Notes under the pieces: generated by a model | Seen by the model: the letters and a program-made list of their open reading frames with translations, nothing else | Database searches by the model: none | What the model was told of the DNA's origin: nothing | In this document: positions 21,048 to 31,321 of the stretch, in pieces | Position numbering within the stretch: the first letter of the stretch is position 1 | Layout of the letters: every line of letters starts with the position of its first letter | Program-made: the position numbers and the translations under genes | Assembly (NCBI GenBank): GCA_035610365.1 | Contig: CM069432.1 | Span: forward strand, 12,834,001 to 12,898,000 | Length of the DNA stretch: 64,000 nucleotides | Direction of reading: 5' to 3' | DNA from: Aquatica leii | Lineage: Eukaryota > Arthropoda > Insecta > Coleoptera > Lampyridae

Positions 21048-21811
21048 ATAGTTTATCGAGAGGCATAGTCTCGAGGTGAACGTTTTATTAAAAATACAGT
21101 AGTTTATAAAATAAACTTAAATTTTAATACAAAGATTTAGTTAACGATTATTTTATTTGGAAGTTGGTATGTATTTATTTTGAGTAAAAGAATTTTAAAA
21201 TTTGCAAATTATGTTATTTATTTTTAGTTACATTATTCTAACTAACCAATTATATCTACTGTATACAAGGTGTCCCACGAGGTACTGTACTTACTGAAAT
21301 GGTATGTTCCTTAGGTCAATTTAGGTAGAAAACGTCCTATAAACATAGGTCCAATTCGCCATAGTTACACAGAGCGTTCAAAGTTTATAAATGCTCACAC
21401 ATTTTTTGAAAATTATTATTATTGAAAACAGAAAATCGAACTACAAAACAAACAAAAAAAATTCACATCAAATGCTCAAAATGACCTCCTTCGGCATTAA
21501 TACAACGACGGCTGCGATCTAAAATTGACCGAGTAGTCGCTCGAAGCACCTGCTGGTTGTTCCGTGTTTGTTGACACCAGTGTTGTAACAGATACTTTTT
21601 TTCTAGTATCTAGATACAGATACAGATACTTTTCATAAATTGTATCTAGATACAGATAAGATACTTTTTCAAAAATAGTATCTAGATACAGTTACAGATA
21701 CTTTAAGAGAGTATCTAGATACATGTCAGATACATTTTTAACAAAATCATGAAATAAAATTTCTTCTTCTTTCTGTCTATTTAGTTCATCTAACAACACA
21801 ATAACTGTATC

Positions 21812-21909
21812 CCAGGCAGCACATTACGTCTTATTGACGTCAAAATTACGAGACTTCATTAAGACGTGTCAGTGTCAGTGTCGTCATATGACGTCAGTGT
21901 GCTGCCTGG
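21812..21909. repeat. 98-bp hairpin element with paired TGACGTCA sites
   Basis: CCAGGCAGCA (21812) is inverted as TGCTGCCTGG (21900-21909). Just inside each end lies the eight-base palindrome TGACGTCA (21835-21842 and 21889-21896), identical to the cAMP-response-element consensus. It looks like a very small fold-back element nested in the hAT element. No clear target duplication was seen. Confidence 0.65.
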
Positions 21910-22097
21910 ATATTAAGCAAAACATTACCTTATCAACCTTAATCACATAAAAAAATACAAATTTACAAATAAATCTTATTTAGTTTTAAAATTAATAGCA
22001 TGTTAAATGTCTCGTCATTATATTTCGACGTAGAGTTAATAGTAAACTACTAACACTAAAAAATTTCTCCACTTCTATTTGAGCTGATGAAGAAATT

Positions 22098-22399
22098 CAG
22101 TGTTGCCAGTTGACTTTGTCGCGATTCCCTGCATAAATTATAAAAGTTCCACAATGACCACAATTGTACTCATAGTTCTACAAAGTTGAAATTTGTTTTC
22201 TTTTTTTTAAAGTATGAATTTGGTTTGATGGCATAAATGCTAACACGTCACATTTCTCAAGTAATACATGATTATATAAAATGTAGGTTCATACACGGTT
22301 TTCTCCAAAATTCCACAACAGTTTATAATACCCGCAAAATACCCGCTACTACATAAAATCTCTAAATTTGGTAGAATTCCATTAGAACTGGCGACACTG
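22098..22399. mobile_element. 302-bp hAT-type MITE nested in the larger hAT element
   Basis: The ends are CAGTGTTGCCAGTT (22098) and, read inward from 22399, CAGTGTCGCCAGTT. The flanking octamers AAGAAATT and AAAGAATT agree at six of eight positions. There is no coding capacity. The terminal sequence resembles but is not the same as that of the host element (CAGTGTTGTAAC), so it is a distinct family. Confidence 0.7.
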
Positions 22400-23993
22400 A
22401 AAGAATTGCACTCATAACACACCGAATACAAAGTCTTCAAATTCGAATTGTAATGTACATGATGAACTGACAGAAAAAACTACCGCGGTGTTTACTAAAA
22501 ACTTGTATAATTTACAATTTGAGCAAGAAAAAGTATCTAAGTATCTAAACCACTCAGATACTACGAAAAATGTATCTAGATACAGATACAGTTACATTTT
22601 ATCTAATGTATCTAGATATGTAACTAGATACTCCAAAAGTATCTAGATACTGTATCTAGATACTTGTATCTAGATACGTCACAACACTGGTTGACACACA
22701 TCCAGGATACGCTGTATTAGTTCAGCTCTGGTATTAACTTTTACCTCGTATACTAAACTTTTCACATGACCCCACAGATAGAAGTCTAAAGGTGTGAAAT
22801 CGGGCGATCTCGGTGGCCAAGCATGCGGGCTTCCATGCCCAATCCACCTATTGGGGTAAGCAACATTTAGATATTCGGTCACATGCCGACTAAAATGTGG
22901 AGGAGCTCCATCATGTTGCAGAAACATTTGTTGTCTTGTTAGTAAAGGTACTTCTTCCAAAAGCGGTAGCAATTCATTCCGCAAAAAGTTAGCATATGCT
23001 TTTCCTGTCAGACGTTCCTCAAAGAAAAAAGGTCCAATAAGTTGATCGTCAATCATGCCACACTATACGTTAACAGAAAATCTGCGCTGAAAGTTAGTTT
23101 CTGTTGTGCCATGTGGATTTTGATATGACCACAAATGAGAATTACGTGTATTGTTCACTCCATCTCTAGTAAATTGGGCCTTGTCGCTAAATAAAATGAA
23201 TAGAACTAATTGTGGATTTACCTGTAGCCAGTGGCAGAAATTCAACCGGGCAGCAAAATCTCCAGGTTCCAGATGCTGAACCTGTTGTATGTGATAGGGA
23301 TACAAAAGCCCATCATGTAATGTTCGCCATACTGACATATTCTTCTAGTACTCAACCTTGGACTCTGATCAACCATCTGTAGAATATTTTTCTGCTCATT
23401 CACATTTAACTGTACAGGACGGTCAGATCTTGTTGAAACTGATAGAAATTAACCACGAGTCCGTACATGTTGAAATACAGAAAAAAAGGTTTGGTGATTT
23501 GGCACCCTCCTGTTGGGAAATCTTCGTTTATATTCCCTAACGGCAGATCTCGCATTTCCATCACAAAATCCATAAATGTAAATGATATCAGCATACTCTT
23601 CGTTAGAAAAATGAGAAGGCATTTCGCATTTAAGTTACACTTCATTTAATAAAATCGACTGTGATATTAGTAGAAAAGAAAGCAACAAATGACATATTGT
23701 TCGGCTTTTGTTTCCCAGTTGACTAAGAATAATTAATTTTCAAAAAATGTGTGATCAGTTATAAACTTTGAACGCTTGTATCTGTATAACTATGGCGAAT
23801 TGGACCTATGTTTATAAGACGTTTTCTACTTAAATTGACCTAAGGAACATACCATTTCAGTATGTACAGTACCTCGTGGGACACCCTGTATAATCTCATA
23901 ACTGCATATGTATAAGTTTGGTGTTAACAGCATATATAGGGTTATTTACGCTATACGGTTCGTAATATTCTGACTAAAATACGTGACTTTCAA

Positions 23994-24936
23994 AAAGTTT
24001 GGTTTTTTTAATATTAGGGAGTCTATTATGGTTACCTTACAAAATTATTTACAAAAATATCAAAATTGTGTTTTTTTAAATGAAACTCCCTGTATATTAT
24101 CACATTTTTGGATACTGTGTGTATTTCAATAGCAATTATGAGGCCTCTAAACTTTTTAAAATTACTTTCATATTATACAGTGTTGCAAAAGCCCTAAAAG
24201 TATCAAACTTGTGTTTTTTTAAATGAAACATTTACATTTTAGGATTTCTCGATCAAAATAAGTGTTTTAATAACGTTTATGAGCCCTAATACTTAAGGTT
24301 TTTTAAATAATTTGTATTTTGTCAAAATATAACCTAATTTTCATGTTTGAGATACTTAAGAAGTATATAAGTTATGGGAACAAAATTGACAGTGAAGTGT
24401 AAGAATAGATCATATATTATATCTCAGTTATAATAAATTTTACATTTTATACAGGGCGTCCAATTTAGAAATTGAAGTGGTTATAACTTTATTAATTTAA
24501 GGAGAACACCATATTTTTTAAGTTACCAGGAAATTAATATTTTAATTATCTATCATAAATGTTCTGTAGCTAAGTTTTTCCGTTTTTACACAATACTCCA
24601 AATAATCGTTTTTTTGCACAATTTGATGTTTGATACATACATACATACAACTTTGATACTTTTACGACACCCTGTATAATATGAAAATAATTAAAAAAAG
24701 TAACCATGATAGACTTTTATACAGGGTGTCCCAGTTAAGCGTCCTTCCTCAATATCTCTCTTATTAATAAAAATATCGTAAACATATTTTAAAATAAGTT
24801 TTTATCAAATCAAATTCTCTATCTCCTAAAATTATTTTCAGTTGTACAAGGTGTCCCATATCTGCTGGGCCGGATCCAACTTTATTTCTTCAAATGAAAT
24901 GATACAATTTTTATTGCATTTTTGGATTTCTCAGTA
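23994..24936. repeat. Cluster of ACAGGGTGTCC-type repeat units
   Basis: Several pieces of an insect repeat type with outward CCCTGTAT or ACAGGGTGTCC words occur at about 24108, 24455, 24651, 24722 and 24851. A unit beginning TTTTTTTAAATGAAAC occurs at about 24087 and 24220 (period about 135 bp) and in a variant near 24888. No transposase is encoded. Such repeats are common in insects and their class is unsettled; I call it a repeat cluster only. Confidence 0.6.
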
Positions 24937-25520
24937 AAAAAAACTGGTGTGGTCACCACACGACTTTCCTATAAGGAATGATGAAGGAATGTCTACATAT
25001 TTTTTTAAAGTTATGCTGTCATAAAACCATTGATGACCATATTGATATTAACTTCTGAACCTCTCATATCAAACCAAAAAAGGATCACTGATTTATTTAA
25101 CTTAAGTTGGCAGAATTTGTTACCTATGACAGCTTAATTATTTGTATGTTCATTTTGAGTATGGTTTAAACTACTCACTCTGTATACTGATTTAAACGAA
25201 AATTACGTGTTATTTCATGCGCTCAACTTATATTAACTAATATGTATCAAAAAATAGTTTTTTCTGCCGTATCTAAACGAACTTATGATTTTTGTCCCAT
25301 TTCCCATATACTTCAATGCACTGTGCGACGTATGAAGGTTCAAATCTCAATGCGGTTTATGCTTTTTTAATTATATTATTTTAAATTAACGACGATTAAT
25401 TTTTATCAGTAAAGAGATATAATTAAACGTGTTAATTGTTTTTATTAAAGTCATAATGGATTTATTATTTCTTCATCATTCCTTATAGGAAAGTCATGTG
25501 ATGACCAAACCAGTTCTTTT
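24937..25520. mobile_element. 584-bp MITE, TA target, with a tRNA-like box B inside
   Basis: Inverted repeats of about 50 bp share ACTGGTGTGGTCACCACACG on the left and near-identical sequence on the right, then CTTTCCTATAAGGAATGATG. TA flanks both ends (24935-24936 and 25521-25522), so it is probably a Tc1/mariner-type non-autonomous element. Inside, GGTTCAAATCT (25337-25347) matches the RNA polymerase III box B closely. The element at 40500-41045 shares the left terminal sequence and has a longer tRNA-like internal part. It has no reading frame of note. Confidence 0.8.
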
Positions 25521-27017
25521 TATGTACATTTTTGATAATTGTTCAAAAATTTTGCCAATAGACAGTGCAAATTCTTTATAAATCGATAGAAGATTCAAAC
25601 CATGATCTAAAATGAAGTTTTTTGTGACTAGGTGTTCGTAAGATTTAATAATCAAGCGATGAATGTTGTACTAATAAGTGATATTAAATTGCGCAAATAA
25701 GTTATACCTTTTTAAACACAGAAAACGTACGCTTTAATGTAACAGTCAATGTGTAACGAGTACTTATATAAAATGTTATTTAATTTGTAAATGCTAAGAG
25801 ATACAATCTGATCTCAACATTCTAAAACTGCCAATGTTTGATTCTTAGCCTTGCTTTTACCTAATAATGTAAACACTTTGGTAAAATTTTAGTTCAGTAA
25901 TTAGCGCTTGCTTTGATTCTTGTGAGAAGAAAAGGTTTACCAGTTTGTTTAACATTTTAATGTTTTTGCCTTGGGAGGAGGGAGGATCTATCCTCTTTAT
26001 CATCTTTCTCGGTACGCCGCTTATGAACGTGTGGTGAGCTAACTTTTTTCCACTCTTCCGTAACTTTAGCAGTTTGTAATTTTGATATTATGGATTTTTC
26101 AAACTTGATATAATTAAGGCATTTTTAAAACTGCTTAAAAATGTTTTAAATAAACAAAATTTTAAAAACAAAACAGCAATCGTTTGAACAAAATTTAAAA
26201 AAATCTATTTAAAAATGGATGTATTTTTAGAAAATTTGGGCTAAATTTTTTTAAGAAACTTTTTACAATTAAATAATTATTAAAACTATTAGTCCACCAA
26301 TAATAAATGTGTTAATTCTTAAAATGTATTTCTTACATATGCTTCGAGTTTCATCTTTAGAAAAGTATTTTTTTGAAAAAGGTCAAATATGAAATTTTTT
26401 TCATGACATTTAAAAAAATTTTTTTTCTAAAAATGAGCTTTACTATTTAAAAGCTCGAAACATATGTAAAAAATACATTTTAAGAATCAACACATTTAGA
26501 ATATGAATTTTAATAACTTATAACTTAACCAATAACAATGCATTCCCTTAACATTTTAATAATTACTTATTTTAAGTACTTTACAGAAAGTCGTTTAGGC
26601 ATTTACAGTAAAAGTAAACCAAATCTGCTGAATTCATTTTTTAATTTTTTATCGTTTTTTAAATCTAAAATTTTCTTGCCTTTAAAATTATAACGTCTCT
26701 AAAATTATGCTCCTAAGCTTAAGTTTATCACTATTATTAAATTACGATCTAGTTGTACTTGTTTCAATTATTCCGAGACATTTCTTTTAATCATTTGAAT
26801 TCTCTTTATAAAAATGTATACTGGAATCAGAAATATGCAATGATAAAACGGTTGGTTGTCTAATCGTTAGGCTAACATCTAACCGGTATTCTTCTCTTTG
26901 CTTTGATAACTTACAAACTAACAAATGGTTTCGGATCTATATTCGTTATTTACTCTATATTCATATTATGAGCTTTATTTTTTTCATTCCGTTATCTAAT
27001 CATCGTAATGAGATGTA
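25521..27017. other. AT-rich intron DNA with one fold-back
   Basis: I see no gene. The inverted repeat at 26305-26498 is listed separately. The remainder is simple AT-rich sequence with poly-A and poly-T runs. Confidence 0.35.
26305..26498. repeat. Fold-back with about 47-bp arms
   Basis: The left arm at 26305-26351 contains AATTCTTAAAATGTATTTCT and the right arm at 26450-26498 is its complement with about four differences, separated by about 100 bp. It looks like a small palindromic MITE. No target duplication is clear. Confidence 0.65.
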
Positions 27018-30000
27018 CAGCCATAGTCATTGGAAATGCCCTAAAATGAACATTACCGTATTTTCAGTCACATTCTAATAGTATTATCAGTATTTATACT
27101 TATAAATATACCTTGAGGTTATGTCCTTTTGTCTTGTAAATAAAAATGGGATTACCATTACTAAATTTTACATGTATTTCTTAAACCATAAGAAAATAGT
27201 ATTACTTTTATAACAGTATTTATATTTTTATGCGAATAAAAAAACACACATTTCTTTCTATAATTTTAGATACATACTTATTGATAGTAAAATTTTGAAC
27301 GTATAAAATTAAGGTAAATTGTAAATAATAATCTAATTACTGATTTTATAAAAACAATTTTACATAGGTACTATTAATATTTTGCTGTATGTGCAAAATT
27401 ATTTATAAATAAAGTGAGACTTTTATACTTTAATTTCGTTTAAATATAAATGATACTATCAAACAGAATTTTCCGGTCTAAGAATAAATATTTGTGCCAA
27501 TATAATGTAATTTATTAAAATTTTTGTTCACATAGTCACATTCTTTTTTTTTTGTTTAAGCGGTTAAATACTTCATTTGTTAATGAGTATCATAATTACA
27601 TTTTCGCATTCATTAATATTATTTTTATTTTAATAATAATTATTTAGGTTTTAATCACTTTTGCGTTAATAAAATGTTAATAAATAAGTATACGTTTATA
27701 ATTACAGTTCATGCTATAGTTTATTTTAATAATATAATTAAATACAAAAAAACATATTATCATATAAAAAACAATAACAATACAAAAGTTGTATAGAAAT
27801 AATTAATACTTTGTGTAATAACCATTATTTTGTATGCATGCTTCTAATCTAGACTGCATCGAGTTTACTAAATTTTCACACAACTGTGATCCCCGAAAAC
27901 GTTCCCAAACTAATTGTGAATGTTGGATAATATTTTCAGGTGTTCTAAATTGAATATCACTATCCCAGTTTCTGATCATTGAACCCTACATTTTTTCAAT
28001 TTGGTGCAAATCTGGTGATCTCGCTGGCCATTCAATTATTTCAACTTCGTTTTGATCTTCAATCCAGTCCCTAACAATTCGTGCTGTATGAATAGGAGAA
28101 TTATTCTGGACTACTTGAATAATTTCCAGCTCATCTTGTGGAAATATTCTTATCGCAGAAAGTATCAAGATATTATCTAAAATATTCAGGTATTGCTCTG
28201 AAGTAAATCGAGGTGGTGTCACTTGCACTAACTCTCCTGGACCCGCTTGAGATCCATCACTCTACCACTTTGCCTATTGGGCAAAACATGTTCTATATTG
28301 TAACGAGTGTTTTGTAATCTCCACACTGTAGTTGTACATTGATCAGTGCTAGAAAATACTTTTTCATCTGTAAAGATAACAGTACTCCAATCCAAATTTA
28401 AATATTGGCAACAAAAGCGCAACCGAGCTGCAGCATGACGCTTTGTAATGTTAGGTTTACTTGCCGGTTTTCTACAATGTAAATTTGATTCGTGTAAACG
28501 TCTCTGAATGGTGGAAACAGAGCAATTAATATTCAGCGTTTCTTTTATTTTTTAGTAAGTTGTAAAAGGATTTTGTAATGTATAGCCGAGTATGTCCGCA
28601 TCTTCTTGTCGAGAAGTAATTCTAGGCTTAGGTGATCTGTTGATTACAAGTAGCCTATTACCAACTTCCTGACGTTTCGTAATCCATCGCCGGATTTGTT
28701 TAATCTACAACTTGTTAAGTTCTTAGTATTAGATTACATTTATCATGAGTACTATATTTAAAGTCATTCTACATTTTATATGTATTTAAAGTTTGACGTC
28801 AATTTAATAGATTCCAATATCTTATAAAATAGTATTGTTAGTGATCATATTTAATACATGCTGACTGTGTTGCAATGCAATGTAAAAAATAGACTTTAGA
28901 AAAATGCTTACCGATAAGTCAATATGTTGTGATACTGTTCGAGGTGACATTCCTGCTTGTGCCATCCCAACAATACTTCCTCTTAATTTTAAGGTAGAAT
29001 CCATTTGTTCTAATCTTCGAAGCATATTCACAAAATATTATAATCACATAAACAATGATGTTACCACTAGGAACTCCCAATTTATATTACAATTTTGTAA
29101 ATAAAAAATGTATATTTATACGACAAAAGGCCATAACCTGATGATATATTTACAAAAGGTAATTATGAAACTCATTAATAAGTGAGGTATTTATTAATCC
29201 GCTTAATCCTAAGATGCATATACGGTAGAATTGTTTATTAATTTGCACAAAAAAGCAGTTGTGGTTTCATAAAACGCTTGTTTCAGAGTAATATTTAAGT
29301 CTTCTCGTATGATTTTAAGAAACACATATACAATTTAATAATGGTAATCACCTTTTTGTATTTATACGACAAACAAAAAGCCATAACATCAAGGTATATT
29401 TATAGATGTCAATACGATCAATACTATTAAATGTCTTTAAAATGAGTATTACCGCACTTTCATTGACAACACATCATTAATAAGTGAGGTATTTGTTAAT
29501 CCACTTAACTCTAGGATGCATATCCGGTACAATACCTAATTTTACATAAACCGGACCAACATTCAAATTAAGAAATTGAAAAAATAAACAGTTATTTTAT
29601 AACAAAAAACAAGTATCGTTGTTACTTATTAATTATTATATAAGAAAAATTGTTTATAAATTATAGTAACAAACGCTGCATATTCTTATAACCAAACATT
29701 ACTCCGGGTCTGATAAGCCAGGTTTATACATCCTACATACAAAAATAATGTGACTTATCAGAACACACATTTCAATAAATTACATTAATAGTTAAAATTT
29801 AGACGTAACAAATACTTTTTAAATAATTTTGCAAATATAATTTCGGCATCTTTATTCAAAACATTTATTAGCTAAAAATTTGACGATATAGTATGTCCTA
29901 TGTTTATTAAAAATATGTTAATAAATTGTTATTCAAAATTAGAAAAAAGTGTTTGTTTTTTAATTCGCACAAAAAATATAAAGAAAATTTTGGTTTTATA

Positions 30001-30218
30001 AAACGTTTATTTGAGAGTAATATTTAAAAGCCTTTTCGTATGATTTGAGAAATACATACAAAATTAAGTAATGGTAATCACCTTTTTGTATTTATACGAC
30101 AAAGAAAAAACCATAACCTTAGGATATATTTACAGGTGTCAATACGATTAATACTATTAGAATGTGACTGAACGTGCGGTATTGCTCATTTTAGGGACAT
30201 TTCCAATGACTATGGCTG
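27018..30218 (-). mobile_element. Tc1-like element with about 165-bp TIRs and internal repeats
   Basis: The ends run CAGCCATAGTCATTGGAAAT inward from both sides, flanked by TA (27016-27017 and 30219-30220). The inverted repeats span about 27018-27185 and 30055-30218. The segment containing TTTATACGACAAA followed by CCATAACC recurs at about 29113, 29358 and 30098 in direct orientation, and AAGTGAGGTATTT recurs at 29201 and 29483, so the 5' flank holds at least two tandem-like duplications. The transposase is at 27803-29031 on the minus strand. Confidence 0.8.
27803..29031 (-). pseudogene. Tc1-like transposase with an intron in the DNA-binding domain
   Basis: The N-terminal exon reads MDSTLKLRGSIVGMAQAGMS to QHIDLS, then a donor GTAAGC (about 28913) and an acceptor TTGTTGTAG (about 28708) remove about 205 bp. 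The second exon continues IKQIRRWITKRQEVGNRLLV, the rest of the paired-type helix-turn-helix. The catalytic part reads VIFTDEKVFSS (Asp 1) and VVQNNSPIHTARIVRDW, where the second catalytic Asp of the usual QDNSPIHTAR is Asn; then WPARSPDLHQIEKM with the Glu kept. A frame change and small loss near 28228, a stop near 28555 and a stop after IEKM complete the decay. The C-terminus NNGYYTKY ends at 27803. Confidence 0.85.
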
Positions 30219-30545
30219 TACTACATGTAGGAGTTGAGAAAAACATTGTTTGATTATGAATGTATCTGTAAACTGCTGCTATAACAATCTATTTTTTAAT
30301 TCTTATATATAATACTTAAGATTCTTATTTCTCACTGAGTAGAATAATTATTAAAAACCACAACTGAGTTGTAAATTCGATTTGTTTCTAAAAATATTTA
30401 GACACGAATCAAATACAAAAAGTATGATAAGATTTTCGATAGATCTAATCTCGCTTAGTGACAAATATATATACCTAATCGCACTCGACTAAAAAAATTA
30501 TTATTGCACTTCTCACACAATTAAGAGTTAATTTTTTCGTTACAG
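30219..30545. other. Intron sequence before the 30546 exon
   Basis: This is AT-rich. The last bases TTTTTTCGTTACAG (30532-30545) form a good 3' splice site. Nothing else is seen. Confidence 0.45.
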
Positions 30546-30635
30546 AGGAATCTTTTATTCCGACTTCTAATCTTGTTCCAGCAGATGATAAAGCGGAGTT
30601 CTGGAGGATTAATCATTCTTTAACAAACAAATCAA
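30546..30635 (+). CDS. Candidate host gene, exon 2 (unrecognised protein)
   Basis: The 90-bp exon lies between a strong acceptor (TTTTTTCGTTACAG) and a strong donor (GTAAGT at 30636). Read in phase 1 after the exon at 15134-15257 it is open: EESFIPTSNLVPADDK then AEFWRINHSLTNKS, leaving one base for a phase-1 donor. Exon length divisible by three and matching phases on both sides are typical of a real internal exon. No transposon family claims it. The protein remains unrecognised; the segment around FIPTSNLVPADDK is acidic and probably unstructured. Confidence 0.5.
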
Positions 30636-31321
30636 GTAAGTGATGTTTTTGTGATATTTTTATAGATGTCAAATGGCATGGTAACTAAAACTCTTATCGC
30701 TGCCTACTTTACACAATACCAGTAAGGTTCTTGATGATTACTTCAGTAAGAGTTTAGTTTTTTCCTACATTGCATAATGTGAGAAGTGTCTTAATGGTTG
30801 GCGCAATAAATAGATAATTAACTTGGAAATGTAATGGTTTATTTAAGATTTGATTCGTAATACCGATAGTACATACCTAGATGGTGAATGCTGATCATAA
30901 TGATTTTGTTTGACGGTAATTTTGAAAAAGCTTTATTTATCTTTTAATTTATTTATTTGGTATACCACTTAGTTATGTGATTTTTCGAACTTTAAGTAAT
31001 TAATATATTTGTATTTTTAAATATATTACAACAAAAAATTCGATAACATAGATAAGTACATGTGTTTATGTTAACTCATATTTTTGAACATTCTCACTTG
31101 TGGAATCTTGATATCAATCATTACTTCGTTATCTGTCAGATCAAATATTTCAATTTTTTTACAAATCTACAAATTTTACAATCATATATTCAATTTTCAT
31201 ATTGTGTTCCGGTGTTCATAATCAAGTCGATTACTTTTTATAAGACTTAATAAGTTTTCTTATATAGTTAATTTATGTTTCCAAATTTTTAATTAGTATT
31301 TATTGTAATATTCAGCAGATG
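30636..31321. other. Intron sequence, no gene seen
   Basis: AT-rich DNA after the donor at 30636. No element with ends was found. A short open frame at 31062-31250 shows no domain. Confidence 0.35.

Larger units (their letters stand above)
21578..22689. mobile_element. Non-autonomous hAT element with perfect 8-bp TSD
   Basis: It is flanked on both sides by GTTGACAC (21570-21577 and 22690-22697). The ends are CAGTGTTGTAACAGATAC and, read inward from the right, CAGTGTTGTGACGTATC. Both subterminal regions (21598-21730 and 22530-22680) are packed with the palindrome GTATCTAGATAC and its variants, the likely transposase binding sites. There is no coding sequence. The interior carries two smaller insertions at 21812-21909 and 22098-22399. 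At 1112 bp it is long for a MITE because of them. Confidence 0.92.
21466..23622 (-). pseudogene. Mariner-like transposase interrupted by a hAT MITE
   Basis: The start at 23622 reads [20 protein letters not shown], then [20 protein letters not shown], the N-terminal helix-turn-helix half. A stop follows HVRTRG and a frame change lies near 23345. The catalytic half contains FSDKAQFTRDGVNN (first Asp), FSVNV and CGMIDDQLIGPFFFEERLTG, LQHDGAPPHFSRH (second Asp) and WPPRSPDFTPLDFYLWG (third Asp). After RILDVCQ the hAT insertion begins; the last residues RRCINAEGGHFEHLM lie at 21466-21569 on its far side. A stop also lies between FSVNV and CGMIDDQ. All three catalytic Asp are kept. Confidence 0.88.
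21266..23888 (-). mobile_element. Mariner-like element with about 150-bp TIRs, split by a hAT MITE
   Basis: The ends are CAAGGTGTCCCACGAGGTAC (21266) and, read inward from 23888, CAGGGTGTCCCACGAGGTAC, flanked by TA on both sides. The inverted repeats run about 150 bp (21266-21414 and 23733-23888) and share GGTCCAATTCGCCATAGTTA. The transposase fills the interior on the minus strand. A non-autonomous hAT at 21578-22689 interrupts it. Removing that insertion and one copy of its target duplication restores a normal mariner layout of about 1.5 kb. Confidence 0.88.

Noticed and set aside
21266-21320. Possible independent repeat starting GGTGTCCCACGAGG
   Set aside because: It is the terminal inverted repeat of the mariner ending at 23888, not a separate feature.
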